A stretch of 60,000 bases of DNA from Antedon mediterranea (Eukaryota > Echinodermata > Crinoidea > Comatulida > Antedonidae): positions 1,019,001-1,079,000 of the forward strand of contig NC_092670.1 of NCBI RefSeq assembly GCF_964355755.1, in the 5' to 3' direction. The notes below the pieces were generated by a model. The model was not told where the DNA came from, made no database searches, and worked only from the letters and a program-made list of their open reading frames with translations. The translations under genes were made by a program, and so were the position numbers. Shown one piece after another: positions 37,901-47,641 of this stretch. The first letter of the stretch is position 1, and every line of letters starts with the position of its first letter.

Positions 37901-40900
37901 GCTCTAATGACAAATTGACAATCACATTATTGAGAATATGCCGTATAAATCTAGTAACATCCAATATCAAAAGAGAACAAATCTTGAAATAAGAAAATGT
38001 ATTCTAATAGCAGCATTACCAAAGATCAAACACAGCAAACAGTAAAATAGATTAAAGCAAAATTTCAGTAATAATTCAATATCAAATTAAAAAACAGTCA
38101 ATTCTTGATCGACATTAAAGAGAGACAGCAGGTGTGTAACATTAAAATGTTTGTTTTCGATCTTGCAGTCTAATTTTGTTAAGATGTCTTGAAACAGCAA
38201 AACCTGGATGAAGTTTGAAGCTCAACAGAAAAAACAAACAATAGCTGCAATATTCATATCAAAATTCTAGTGACTGCAAATTATAATTAGCTTTGTTACC
38301 CTTGGCAACATATCAAGAGTCTTAAGTCCACAAGAATAATCATCAGCATTTTATTACATCTGTACCCAGTGAAATTTACTACATAAGATTATTATTTTTG
38401 AGCAAACTACTGTTTAGCAGATGAAAAAACGTCACTAGTGTAGTAGCAGACGACAAAATTGTACTGTAGTATCGTCTGCTCACCAAACCATACACCGGAT
38501 CAATACTATAAATCTTTTACAATACAAAGCTTTTCAGGTAGGACAATTGGAAGAGGAAAACCGTTAAAAAAAGATGGGTCGGAGTGACAATGACCCCAGG
38601 TCCAATCACACAATTTTGAATGGAATTATAGAACTTTTTCATGCATGGATGATTCTAGAAATTCCCACTCAATAAACTAAATAATAGTCTGATAATAGTT
38701 GCACAATGAATTCATAATAAAAAAGTAAAAATCAACAATTCAATTGTCTTTGTTTTATGTGGATGGTATGATTCAACTGTGAGATTACTGCATACTGTAT
38801 GCACTCAACAAGTAGGCCCATGTCATCATTAATGGTGAGGTATGCATGAGCGTTGTTGCCCACCTGAGGGCATGGTACACTATAGCTTGGAGGGAATTTT
38901 TAAAAATTGTTTTCACTTTTTGAGTTCTTGAAGGGGAAAAGGCCTATGTCGATTTATCCAGGTAAGCTAGTCACGTAATAGACTAATTGCTATAGGTCAC
39001 TAAAAAAGCACTCCACTAAAAAAATGGGTGGTAATTGGAAAGATTTCATAAAATTATAACATGTTATATATTTTTAAAAATAGGTTTCAATTCGAAAGAT
39101 ACCCATGTACGCCAATATCATTTTATTTTAGCCGAAATAACTGTTTAGAACAAGTTGATTGAAATGATTAAACTAAATGTGGTGATCTACAAATAATAAC
39201 AATTATGATGAAATTGATTTTATACTATTTGTTGGTATTGAATGTTTAGAAGCAAAATATCTGAATGTGTGATTCACGGATGAGACATATGGTTTAAGTC
39301 AACAATAAAATAAATCAATAAATTGAGTTTGATTCACAGATTGATATTATAGTATTTAACCTATTTATACATTTTTTCGTATATGTAGAGGTTCTTGAAC
39401 ATTAAACAAAAACAATAGTTTGGCTGCTGACATTTGTAATCTTCCTATAATCAGTTCCTGTTTCAAGTCTATTTATTACTTTATAACTTAATAGAGGGGG
39501 CTATAACCATACTTAATTTGACCGAAAAATTGTTTTATGAGTTCAGAATCCACTTTACTAAAGATTGCTTTTGTGTTTATGGAGTTTGGATTATAGTACT
39601 CTTTACTGGGAAGATAGGAAGAATGTTATATAATTTTGTTATTGAATTTCATTTAATGATAATTGTTTTATAATTTTTATATTTAGAATAAAATTGATGT
39701 ATTGTATGTATTGAGATGATATAAAGTATATTTAATTACAATTTCCTTGACAACACTAATTGTATTCATGGGTCATTCCATCTCAGATCACCCAATGAGT
39801 TAAACCCTACCTCTTCCAATTTTGATGAAATTTGGTATATGGGTGATTCATAGCAATTAAAGTCAAAATTTCAAATTTTAACTTTATCGGACCAACGGTT
39901 TTCGAGATATCGCAATTTCAATTTTCGGTTTTTACGCAAAAAAGGGCGCGTCCGCCACGTTTCAAAGAGCTGTATCTCGGGAACTATAGGTTCAATTTTA
40001 AAAGCAAAGGTATTTTTGTAAAGGGGAGACCATAAGGAATCTAAATATACTAATTGTGTGTGTTTTATGTTAATTTTAAGTTTAATAAAACTTTGAAATA
40101 TATTTTGACCTTGAAATTGACACCGTGGAACACGCCCGATTTGTTGGTGACTATCACGAAAAATGTAGCCCTACGTGTCAACTACAACATATAAAAAAAT
40201 TGGAGGGGTTTTTTTCTTTGTTTCCATGAAATTACAATTTGAAGTTGACATACCTCTTCCTTTTAGTGTATTTTTTGGTGTTGTTATATACTTATACACA
40301 GTGTGAACACTAACTGTTAAGGTGTCTTATTGTTACGCTTTCTCATCAGGCCCACTTAAACACTACAGTAGATATATTTTGATATGAGAAATACTGGGTA
40401 ACTCACATACTTTTCAAATCAATTTTGACACATAGTTTAGTGTCCTTACTATGTTATTTTAGTGTATTTTGGTGTCTGTCCATGCATTACTTCAATGTCA
40501 ATTTGATGTATTCCAAAAATAATTTTATTTACAAACTAAATATTATTATAATGTTACAATTGTCTATGTCTGGCCTTTACTCCTTGTCATCTGGCCAATT
40601 CAAACAGTATTTAGAAATGTTGTGGCGTTCATTTTGGGAAATTACTGTAATTCCTAGTCGAAGAGGATTTTATAAACGGAGAGGCTATAATACAATGTAC
40701 ATTTGATTCAGGAATCCAACAACAGTCTTCTTTGGACGGCCAATAAAAGATTTTCGCTGGCCCATGAGGATGCATAAATTTAATTTGATAATCCCCAAAC
40801 TCTTCTGAGACATCCACAACCAAATGGGACACCATCATAACTACAGCACACAAATTCTGAAGTCTAATAATGGTGGGTTGTGTATCAGCAACAATTTCAT

Positions 40901-41244
40901 TTTCATCACTGAAAGATTCTTGAATCACTACCACATCCGGAGGGTTTATCTGGGTACTAAGTTTGTAGACCTGCATCTGTGCCAGATAAACGTGAACAAA
41001 GCGATGATATTGTAATGTACCCTTGATGGTCTGGGCGAGGTTGAATCTCGGCTTTATTTCTTTTTCCACAGTAGATACCTCATCTATTCCCACATGAAAA
41101 AAGTTGATGCCTGGAATGTCCATATGAGCGAGTCATATGGCCGAGCGGTTAAGGCAGGGGCGTCGTTTACCGTACCTAAAGAGCCAACAACAACATCGGC
41201 AAGGGTTCGAGGCCGACTCGCTCCTAGTTCTGGTGGTGGAACAA

Positions 41245-41278
<34 letters not shown>

Positions 41279-44200
41279 AGTGTACACAGTTATAACCTGT
41301 GTGTACTTTAAAGAACCCAGTTCATTATTCGAAAAAGAGTAGGGGGTTATCCCGGTGAACTGGTTCACACAATAGCCCCTGTATCAGGGGGATTACCACC
41401 TATCTGATAGGACAGTGATTAATTCACTATTGGTAATCCTTGGCCACATTGCCTAAAGACATAAATAAAAATAAAAAATTACACAGTAGTCGAACATACT
41501 GAGAGATGTGAGAATATGACATTCAGTCAAACGCTGTAAGCTTCTCTTAGTGACAAGCCTCTTAACTGTTCCACCTATGCCATCACATGCACTCTTGCCA
41601 TGTGATGTAGCGAAAAAATTCCCCTCGGCGTCTAAACCAAAATCTTCCTGGTGGTGGCAAAGGTTAATAAAGTTATATTTGTTTTTGTATTGGCCGCCAC
41701 ATCCATCTGTGAAATAATGAACTTTTTTCATGGTTGGTAGTTTTGATTTTAAATAGGGGATGACAACCTTTAAAAAGGCATCAGTAACTGATGTATGTTC
41801 TCTGCAATCACTTATTATGCATTAATATGCATAATAACATAGTAAGGACACTAAACTATGTGTCAAAATTGATTTGAAAAGTATGTGAGTTACCCAGTAT
41901 TTCTCATATCAAAGTATATCTACTGTTTAAGTGGGCCTGATGAGAAAGCGTAACAATAAGACACCTTAACAGTTAGTGTTCACACTGTGTATAAGTATAT
42001 AACAACACCAAAAATACACTAAAAGGAAGAGGTATGTCAACTTCAAATTGTAATTTCATGGAAACAAACAAAAAAACCCCTCCAATTTTGTTATATGTTG
42101 TAGTTGACAAGTAGGGCTACATTTTTCGTGATAGTCACCAACAAATCGGGCGTGTTCCACGGGGTCAATTTCAAGGTCAAAATATATGTCAAAGTTTTAT
42201 TCAACTTAAAATTAACATAAAACACACACAATTAGTATATTTAGGTTCCTTATGGTCTCCCCTTTACAAAAATACCTTTGTTTTTAAAATCGAACCTATA
42301 GTTCCCGAGATACAGCTCTTTGAAACGTGGCGGCCGCTCCCTTTTTTGCGTAAAAACCGAAAATTGAAATTGCGATATCTCGAAAACCGTTGGTCCGATA
42401 AAGTTAAAATTTGAAATTTTGGCTTTAATTGCTATGAATCACCCATATACCAAATTTCATCAAAATTGGAAGAGGTAGGGTTTAAAATTCCATTTTTTTT
42501 GGGTGAACTGAGATGGAATGACCCTCATGGGGAAATAAAGAAACTCATAGCAACCACACATAATGGAGTAAGAATAGATGAATACCATATTAGGCATTTG
42601 AATATTTCAATCAACATTGTGAATTATAAACTAAGGCATTGCATTACAAATACATTGTTTATTTTGGACAGTGTTGCTGGTAGCGGTACAATTAGTGTAT
42701 CGGGATGTAAACTTCCTCACTCTGGTATGTTGGACTCATCCAAGAACAGTTAATTAAAACATTAATTAACAAAGACCGGATTTGTTTTTCATGAATTGGG
42801 CCCAACTTGACAGAAAACCAATTACCAACTACTGTAAATAAATACCTTATTTCATATTAGAAATTCACATTCATTTTGTCAATTTCTTTCACAAGACAAC
42901 ATTATTATTATTAGAATGTTATTCACAGAATCCCAAACAACAAACGCATTTGAAATGCAAGTTGTGTAAACTACCTCATCTTCTGCGTGCCCATCACACT
43001 CATCCAGCGTCAACGACGTCATGTTGACATTTCTTTCTTGATCGTTACCTATTAATAGAACCAAAACAGTTACTATGACAACCCGTGAATGCAAGCAATG
43101 TAAACATAATTTTGTAATACTCACCTGATCACTAACCAATCATCATCAGGAACTTTATTCAGCTTATTGCTTAATAATACAAATTCTGTTTATAATTTCT
43201 AGGGCATTAAATTAAAATATTCTTGTTTATAGTGTAGGAATATCATTGTTTGCTTTGTCGACAAAAATGGTTTTGTTATTCAATGATTATGGTTAGAATT
43301 ATTTGAAGAACAGTATTGACTGAGCAACCTCAAGCAGTAGTATAATCATCTTACCAATTTTGTAACAAGACTCCCAGGGACTAAGATTTGGTAATTAATT
43401 TGTTTTATCTGAGATTTCTGCTTTTCGCTGATTCTAATGTACTTGATATAAACAGTGAATGTTTTTAAAAAAGGGTAAAAAATACAGTTTGTTTGTTTTT
43501 GTACAGAACATCCACTGTTGTTGCCAAGTCAATAAAATAACTTTCTCATGGTTTTGACAATTTGTTATCATTTATATTATAAAAATATCAAATATTTTGT
43601 TATCTCGTTGGCAGCATCTCCCAGTACCAGGCTACAACAGTGTTATAATATGTTGCTGGATGCATCACTGACCTTGCTATTCTAGGCCACTTCATTAATC
43701 ATTCAACTACAGTATATAAATGAATACCATTCGAAATATTTCTAAAATCAATATTCTAACTGAGAATTCTTAATAACAACATAATTGGAACAACAGGTAT
43801 TCTTCCTTGTTGACTGATGTTTATTAACTACAGTACTGTAATTCCTACTATTTCTAATGATGGTAGTCCATCAACACTTTGTAATGGTAGTACACTGCAC
43901 ATCTGTATAATCATTTGTGTGTACTGTACTTTAAAACTCACAACCAGGCAACAGGAAATGAATGAGAAATAAAAAAATGGAAACGATGGGATTTAAGAGG
44001 CTAACTCTGTCTACACTCTGTCAAACTTTATGTGACAAAAAATGTGATGTCCATTTAAGGACGCGATGATGCCATACTTATCACTACCATATTTAGGAAT
44101 ATCTCTACCATATTTGGGTGTATCACTACCATATTTGGGCACATCACACTTTTTTCGTCAAACTAGTTTGATAGTGTAGACAGAGCTTGAGATGGAGATT

Positions 44201-47200
44201 CACACTGTCATCATCAAAAGCATGAATCCTTTCTGCCGATTTGTCTAGTCCTAAATACTTACATGTATTTTCTATTGTTGCCATATCATTAATTACTTGA
44301 ACACCGTCACAAAATGAGTTGAAGCTTATCTGTCCGCAGCCTTCAGGGTCTAACAACTGGATAAGACCTGTAATCTCCTGCAAAAAAAAAAAAAAACTAA
44401 ATAAAACACACTAAACTACCTTCAAATATTAACCACAAGGAGAAATCAGACTACATATAAAAAAACTTTCCTAAGATATGAAAGGTCAAAAATTCACAAA
44501 TTCTTTACTATTCAATCTACTGTATTCTTTCCATCATTCTGAAAAACCAGAATTTTGGAAGAAAACTTCAACAGCTTGGGCCAGAGTCTACATACAGTGT
44601 TTTAACAAACACACGTATTACTATTATTAATAATTTTCTAAATGTGCAAACTTCACATAATTGTACAAGTACATTTCAATTGGTAAATTGCATTAGTTAA
44701 ATCTGGAATTTATCAATAATAATTGTTTCTATTTTTATACAGAATTTGACAATGTAATCAAGGAAGTGAGGTAATCCTTAGGCTATGGCTACTGTACAAC
44801 CGGAAAAATAAACCAATTCATACCAAGTGTCTAGATCTTCACAATTCAGGGTTCATAAAGGGAAATTGTACAAAACCAAATGTTATGAGAACACGATTTA
44901 AACAATTAGGCTTTATTAAAATTTACTTTATTAAAACTATTTTCATTCAAAATTTTAACATTAAATATTTAAAGAAAAATAAAAACTAGTGTCTAGATCA
45001 TCACAATTCTGGGTTTAAAAAGGGGTACTAATACTATTGTACAAAAAACAATTAATATGAGAACACTTTATGAGAACAGTTTATACTAGGCTTTATTCAG
45101 ATTTACTTTATTAAAACTATTCTCATTCAAAATGCTAAAATTAATTAATTAAATATTAAAGATAAATAAAAACTATGTACAAGTTCTTAAACGTACAGTA
45201 CTTACTGTAAACCAGTGAAATTAACAAACTAAACAATTAAAATTGCTGCATAAAAATAGACACTCTGACACACATTAATAAAGGAGTAATCAAACATCAG
45301 ATTTAATACTTAGATTTATTTAATCAGCATGCTTCAACTGATTCAATTGTTCTACAATACAAACTGCATGTGACTTTTAATGGAAAAGGAAAGTAAAAGA
45401 CTTGCTATTGTTATTTTGGTTTGTGAAATCTGTTCTTATAATTGTTAATTATTTGAATTTGATTGACATAATGCAAATGATTCAATGGCAGGTGTTTTGT
45501 TATTTTAATATAACTGCATCAATTCATATATTTATTAATACAGTAATACTATTGTTGCCCTTTATTTTCAGGGCCCAAATATCCTAGGACTACTGAAAAT
45601 GATCAACAACAAAAATATAAAATTACAGCAAAAATACCAGATAGTCCAGGACTAAAATTAGTCATTTTCAAGAATACAAGCCTTTATCTAGTACATACAG
45701 TACAAAAACAATGAAACAGACCAAGAAAGCAATGGCCCAAAATAAACAGGTAGTGAAATTTTACAAATCATGTGGTTCATAAAATAATAATTGATTGATT
45801 CAGTCAGTCTGGAAAGAAGGTTAAAGAATTAGAAATATGATACATTCAGTAATTATAACAATTAGGAAAAATTAAAAACACAATTAATTGTGTTGTTCTA
45901 TTTTATTAATCTAGGCAGATGGAACATAGTGTACCAATTCATCCAGGGTGCCATATAAAGCAATGATTAGTTATTAGGATTAAGATTTACGGAGATTAAC
46001 ACATTACAAAACCTAATATTAATCCTTTACTACAGTATCAATTTTTGCAAGCACTAATTACAGAGATCAGGAGATTAACCGTTATCCATTTATTTATGAA
46101 TACAAGAATAATTTTAAAACTTGATAATTACTACAAAAAAAGGATTTTACTTTGTCAATTTTTCCTATTTATTTTATTATAATTTAATAACAATGATTGT
46201 ACAGTATGTAATTTTAGTTTCATTGGAGAAAAAGGATTGTTTATTTGATTTGTTGTAATCTACAAATAAACAATTAAAAAAAATTGAAATTCTGATTTAA
46301 AGATACAGTAGCAGTTGTATGATTTCTGATTTTTATGAAGCTTTTGCCTTTTGTGAGTGGGACACACCACTTTGATGATTCATCAGGAATAGGATCAATA
46401 AATTCCTTCCAATAACAAAAACTCCTCCCAGCACGGGCTGTCGTATGAACAAGACCGTTTAGCCTCTTTGTCTGCTTCTACATCATTTAACAAACTCTTA
46501 AACACACGTTTTCCAGGTGTGATTTTCAACAAAAACCTAACGATGGCCTATCCTTAGCCTAACCAAACAACTTATGCAGAATCTTTCACAACAGGTTCTA
46601 CCGTAAACAAAATCAAAGTCAAGATTTTCTACTGGTTGCTTCTTGACAATAGACTGGCATGGTGAACAGTTAGTAAAATAAATACACACCTCAAACAATA
46701 GCATTCTATCTAAGAAGAATTATTGATCAGCCCTTCCTTTTACGCAATCAAAAGTTTTTTTTTTTATTTAGCTTTTTAAAACTGGGTGGAGTTCGATTAA
46801 GGTTTTTCCGGCCAGTAAAGCTTTTGAGGACCTTCCCGAAACTGAAGGTGTGAATATTTTGGCCACAAAGATTTTTGTAGCTTAAAAGAATAAAAATAGG
46901 CCTCCTAGTAGTAGTAGTACAGTAATCTAAGTGCAGCTGGATATTAAAACAAATGGAAAATCTATAAATCTGTCAACAATGAATAAAAACCGGACATCCT
47001 TGATTTTAAAAAGAGTTCAATTCAATTTCGGGAGAAAAAAATCTTTCAATGCTGTGAGAAAAAGATTTTAAAATTAAAAGTATTACATTAGTAATAATTA
47101 TCTAATAATACAATTCTGCAACACAAAATTATTATGAAATGATTTACTGTATACTGTAATAATATTAATACAGTATGCCCGTCTTATTATCTATCTAAAA

Positions 47201-47641
47201 AGGCCAGGTTATTCTGCTGAATAAAGCATATTATTTTTCACATTCTAAAATAAAATCATATTTTTTTTCCATATTTTAACTAAAGTTTAAAGTTCGTTAA
47301 CTTTTAGTTAGCTGCCACTTAAAAAAATACTAAAAAAAAAAGGTAAATTGAATTTCTTTTAATTAAAAATTAATTCCTTTAATTTTAGTTAGCTGTAGTC
47401 TTTAAAAAAAATAAGTGAACAAAAACAAAAACAACCGGTTAGGTCTAGGCTAGGATCATGGCTAGGCCTCACTGTTTCCTCCTTCCTTCCTCTTCCTTAG
47501 CTTTACCTTATGCTTGTCTTCTCCGAAGTGTTTCTTGGCTATCTCACAAAAATGGTCCACTTCAATGCTGCCTCGACCATCTGCGTCAAACGCTTCAAAA
47601 ACTACTTTCAGCTGTTCTAAAATATCAGCACAGTCGACCAT
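22775..47641 (-). CDS. RAB11FIP4: Rab11 family-interacting protein 3/4 (class II FIP; Nuf/arfophilin type), complete
   Basis: The family consists of Rab11 (and Arf) effectors that tether recycling endosomes to the cytoskeleton and act in cytokinesis. Fifteen exons join with consistent phases to 1791 nt (596 residues plus TGA); human FIP4 is about 637. Order: EF-hand 1 (DADGRGSIEVDHF, residues about 19-31), EF-hand 2 (LDPEGCGQISFNSFC), low-complexity Asn/Ser/acidic linkers, the conserved EEQYEDYGE block, a serine-rich stretch (SQLYRSSSSNN), a long heptad coiled coil, FAAEIETASKDD, and the C-terminal Rab-binding domain ending REYIGHILTRILEHNPSLLE. The blocks QYEDYGE, AAEIxTASxD and NPSxLEI match vertebrate FIP3/4 in order. 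FIP3 and FIP4 are vertebrate duplicates, so the symbol means the FIP3/4 class. Both EF-hands lack several calcium ligands. A possible AATAAA signal lies near 22440, about 335 bp past the stop. The gene is same-strand and about 5.5 kb upstream of LLGL. Confidence 0.93.
23290..23439 (-). CDS. RAB11FIP4: RAB11FIP coding exon 14
   Basis: Fifty codons: ENALLKESNDELNAQVIS, then AASFAAEIETASKDD. The latter matches the invariant SLAAEIDTASRDE immediately before the Rab-binding domain. Phase 0 on both sides. Confidence 0.94.
23544..23700. mobile_element. CTCTGTC-type MITE copy 2
   Basis: Ends GTCTGTCTGCACTATCAAA / TTTGATAGTGTAGACAGAG. Inside are CCATATATGG and CCATATTTGG. It lies about 105 bp upstream of the RAB11FIP exon 14 acceptor. 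Confidence 0.85.
23802..23948 (-). CDS. RAB11FIP4: RAB11FIP coding exon 13
   Basis: Forty-nine codons: LIDEMNVEIEDLRRYREETQ, LDMPGRFQELDIQFKQVKQ. It corresponds to IEDLRKELEHLQ...EFNARAREVELE in human FIP4. The acceptor is CTTTTTAG and the donor CAG|GTAAGC. Confidence 0.93.
24156..24816. mobile_element. inverted-repeat MITE, CCGTACTGACGCGGG ends
   Basis: Terminal inverted repeats CCGTACTGACGCGGGTATAA and its complement at the right end. GGGCTTATACCCG recurs internally at both sub-terminal positions. No clear target duplication and no ORF. Located in the RAB11FIP intron between exons 12 and 13. Confidence 0.8.
24978..25197 (-). CDS. RAB11FIP4: RAB11FIP coding exon 12 (coiled coil)
   Basis: Seventy-three codons: IAEIEDERNDFLGDLPKIKK, then KERDRLMKAFREADDKW and EKEELEEELATNAV. 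It is strongly charged and coiled-coil forming. The acceptor is CTTTTTACAG and the donor GTT|GTGAGT, phase 0. Confidence 0.93.
25398..25447 (-). CDS. RAB11FIP4: RAB11FIP coding exon 11 (coiled coil)
   Basis: Encodes SKQEKELRSEIDNLQS plus two bases of a Gln codon. The acceptor is GTGTTTTTCAG and the donor CCA|GTAAG. It continues the coiled coil in heptad register. Confidence 0.9.
25521..25656. mobile_element. CTCTGTC-type MITE copy 3
   Basis: Ends AGCTCTGCCTACGTTATC / GATAGTGTGAACAGAGG. Contains CCATATATGG. It fills most of the intron between RAB11FIP exons 10 and 11. Confidence 0.85.
25755..25949 (-). CDS. RAB11FIP4: RAB11FIP coding exon 10 (coiled coil)
   Basis: Sixty-five codons of heptad-repeat sequence (VRELENQVVDLEEV, LREQLNQMEEQIRETDIKIK, KNKHKEAM), phase 0 on both sides. 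It is the start of the long FIP3/4 coiled coil. Confidence 0.93.
26145..26253 (-). CDS. RAB11FIP4: RAB11FIP coding exon 9
   Basis: Encodes SQLYRSSSSNNLQNGVMSNG, then GDYAASESDVLELSDR, matching the FIP4 order QLMHSSNFSSSN...DSxD...EKV and leading into the coiled coil. The acceptor is ATATTTCAG and the donor AGG|GTAAGG, phase 0. Confidence 0.9.
26378..26632 (-). mobile_element. tRNA-derived SINE (5-bp AATTT duplication)
   Basis: On the minus strand the head has A box TGGCCTGGTGGTTACGATGC and B box GGGTTCAAGTCC. The 3' part reads GATTGCCACCTTTAAGAAGG...TATCCTTGGCAATTTGCC and ends in an ATAAATAAAA tail. AATTT flanks it (26373-26377, 26633-26637). The uninterrupted target sequence occurs inverted at 58360-58425. 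Confidence 0.87.
26665..26699. repeat. TA dinucleotide microsatellite
   Basis: A run of TA repeats adjoining the host repeat of the SINE. Confidence 0.8.
26973..27005 (-). CDS. RAB11FIP4: RAB11FIP coding micro-exon 8
   Basis: A 33-nt exon encoding TRRVTSNEFAR. It aligns with NRKISSTAFGR of human FIP4, just before the QL-x-x-S-S block. The acceptor is TTGATTTCAG and the donor AAG|GTAAAC. Confidence 0.85.
28711..28746 (-). CDS. RAB11FIP4: RAB11FIP coding micro-exon 7
   Basis: A 36-nt exon (SFKRGSRQYSSLR with its flanking split codons), phase 2 in and 2 out. The acceptor is CATTCTAG and the donor TCG|GTAAAT. It is basic and serine-rich, and symmetrical. Confidence 0.75.
28747..30132. other. 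RAB11FIP intron between exons 6 and 7
   Basis: Contains MITE copy 4 and a possible unused 36-nt exon-like segment (29431-29466). Otherwise AT-rich with nothing recognised. Confidence 0.5.
29845..29983. mobile_element. CTCTGTC-type MITE copy 4
   Basis: Ends CTCTGTTTACACTAGCAAAC / GATAGTGTAGACAGAGC. Contains CCAAATATGG and GGGCACATCACATTTTG. Confidence 0.87.
30133..30297 (-). CDS. RAB11FIP4: RAB11FIP coding exon 6 (EEQYEDYGE block)
   Basis: Encodes RTDFDSILSKSF, DDEEQYEDYGENTDIECDLD and VQVYIEDIDKDTESIATT. The EEQ-ED-YGE-x3-D-x-C core matches human FIP4 (NEEQFEDYGEGDDVDC). The acceptor is TTTTTTCCAACAG and the donor AAG|GTAAAC, phase 2. Confidence 0.92.
30998..31158 (-). CDS. RAB11FIP4: RAB11FIP coding exon 5
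   Basis: Fifty-three codons plus 2 nt: NSTASTYNEYDDSVMTDMSE, then EENIVASPFLSEG and GDDDDSAIANGMTRL. It is an acidic Ser/Thr-rich region corresponding to the phosphoserine-rich middle of FIP3/4. The acceptor is TTTTTTTCCAG and the donor GAG|GTATTT. Confidence 0.87.
31159..33470. other. RAB11FIP intron between exons 4 and 5
   Basis: Holds a decayed tRNA-like SINE head on the minus strand (about 31755-31845, B box AGGTTCATATCC), a LINE-like 3' tail (about 32690-32845) and an 88-bp array (32966-33440). Confidence 0.5.
32966..33440. repeat. 79-90-bp tandem array (about 5 copies)
   Basis: The unit contains AAGTTACTGCACTAACGTCC, AGCATTTAATGCAGTGCAG and CAACAGGCCTTGTCCTAC. Spacing is 88 bp for the first copies and slightly shorter later. 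It ends about 30 bp before the exon 4 donor. Confidence 0.95.
33471..33524 (-). CDS. RAB11FIP4: RAB11FIP coding exon 4
   Basis: Eighteen codons (HLNTDLKNNNNTMNSDGE) between a TTTATTCTAG acceptor and a GAG|GTAATG donor, phase 0 on both sides. It is a low-complexity Asn-rich linker, and being symmetrical it could be skipped without frameshift. Confidence 0.7.
36280..36441 (-). CDS. candidate alternative first exon of RAB11FIP with a hydrophobic segment
   Basis: An open 54-codon segment begins at ATG (36441), with an in-frame TAG two codons upstream, and ends at a consensus AAG|GTATGT donor in phase 0. That is exactly the phase needed to enter exon 4 (33524). It encodes MTGQNCSESLELMPLKGWGD, then a hydrophobic stretch that includes SAFSILFLHNWMYVCAVVC and VGYVLVNAV, of the length and character of one or two membrane helices. 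Joined to exon 4 it would replace the EF-hand exons by a membrane-type N-terminus. There is no transcript evidence, and known FIP3/4 proteins are not membrane-spanning, so it may be a chance ORF. A 97-bp tandem array lies just upstream. Confidence 0.4.
36482..36893. repeat. 97-bp tandem array (about 4.2 copies)
   Basis: The unit contains GTGAACTGGACAGAAGTTGC, TATATTTAGTAGATGATGG and TAGCTTCTTCTATGATC; spacing 94, 97, 97 bp. It lies immediately upstream, in gene orientation, of the candidate alternative exon. Confidence 0.95.
40629..41834 (-). pseudogene. truncated transposase, split by a SINE
   Basis: Two open segments in coding order. The first (41834 to about 41480) carries VTDAFLKVVIPYLKSKLP, HYFTDGCGGQYKNKYNFINL, CHHQEDFGLDAEGNFFATSH and GKSACDGIGGTVKRLV. 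The second (41123-40629) carries PGINFFHVGIDEV, ALAQ-like helices and a WPSKEDCCWIP motif. The FTDG...GQYKN and HGKSACDG blocks are typical of an uncharacterised group of invertebrate repeat-encoded proteins and look like an RNase H-fold nuclease core (inference). The N-terminal part is missing: the frame is open right up to the inverted repeat arm. Confidence 0.75.
41126..41478 (+). mobile_element. tRNA-Ser/Leu-headed SINE inside the transposase
   Basis: The head is a class II tRNA-like fold (41126-41224): acceptor arms GAGCGAG / CTCGCTC, A box TGGCCGAGCGGTTAAGG, B box GGGTTCGAGGCC. The centre has GGACTATAAACCGTAGGTCC, resembling the central domain described for MetaSINEs (from memory). The 3' part GATTACCACC...GGTAATCCTTGGCC matches the tail of the SINE at 26378-26632. 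Confidence 0.85.
42975..43048 (-). CDS. RAB11FIP4: RAB11FIP coding exon 3
   Basis: Seventy-four nt completing the Cys codon, then NDQERNVNMTSLTLDECDG and HAEDE. It is an acidic linker. The acceptor is TTAATAG and the donor GAG|GTAGTT, ending in phase 0. Conservation of this linker is not obvious; the call rests on phase and splice sites. Confidence 0.75.
43049..44262. other. RAB11FIP intron between exons 2 and 3
   Basis: AT-rich; contains MITE copy 5 (44003-44187). Nothing else recognised. Confidence 0.5.
44003..44187. mobile_element. CTCTGTC-type MITE copy 5
   Basis: Ends ACTCTGTCTACACTCTGTC / GATAGTGTAGACAGAGC. Its centre has three tandem CTACCATATTT units, two ending in a perfect CCATATTTGG. 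About 75 bp past the exon 2 donor. Confidence 0.87.
44263..44377 (-). CDS. RAB11FIP4: RAB11FIP coding exon 2 (EF-hand 2)
   Basis: Encodes EITGLIQLLDPEGCGQISFN and SFCDGVQVIND, aligning with the second degenerate EF-hand of FIP4 (YLDPND-GRINFKDFCRGV). The acceptor follows a 14-base polypyrimidine tract. It ends after the first base of a Cys codon at T|GTAAGT. Confidence 0.92.
44378..47506. other. RAB11FIP intron 1
   Basis: A 3.1-kb AT-rich intron. A loose 170-bp duplication around GTGTCTAGATC(T/A)TCACAATTC (44830-45150) was seen; no exon or known element was recognised. Confidence 0.5.
47507..47641 (-). CDS. RAB11FIP4: RAB11FIP coding exon 1 (EF-hand 1)
   Basis: Forty-five codons from ATG (47641-47639). 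They contain LKVVFEAFDADGRGSIEVDH, one EF-hand whose loop has Arg at position 5 and His at position 12, so calcium binding is doubtful. The donor is AAG|GTAAAG in phase 0. Confidence 0.9.

Larger units (their letters stand above)
39770..42524 (-). mobile_element. DNA transposon with about 690-bp terminal inverted repeats, TCAT duplication
   Basis: The left arm (39770-40459) and right arm (41835-42524) are inverted copies of high identity, beginning GGGTCATTCCATCTCAG. TCAT flanks both ends (39766-39769, 42525-42528). Between them lies part of a transposase on the minus strand, itself split by a SINE. Superfamily unknown to me. Confidence 0.9.
33525..42974. other. RAB11FIP intron between exons 3 and 4 (9.4 kb)
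   Basis: Contains a 37-bp duplication (35161-35234), the candidate alternative first exon (36280-36441), a 97-bp array (36482-36893) and the long-TIR transposon (39770-42524). The rest is AT-rich with nothing recognised. Confidence 0.6.

Noticed and set aside
41126-41224. A genuine tRNA-Ser or tRNA-Leu gene
   Set aside because: Box A and B are present but the arms are imperfect, and it is fused to a SINE body and tail; it is a SINE head.
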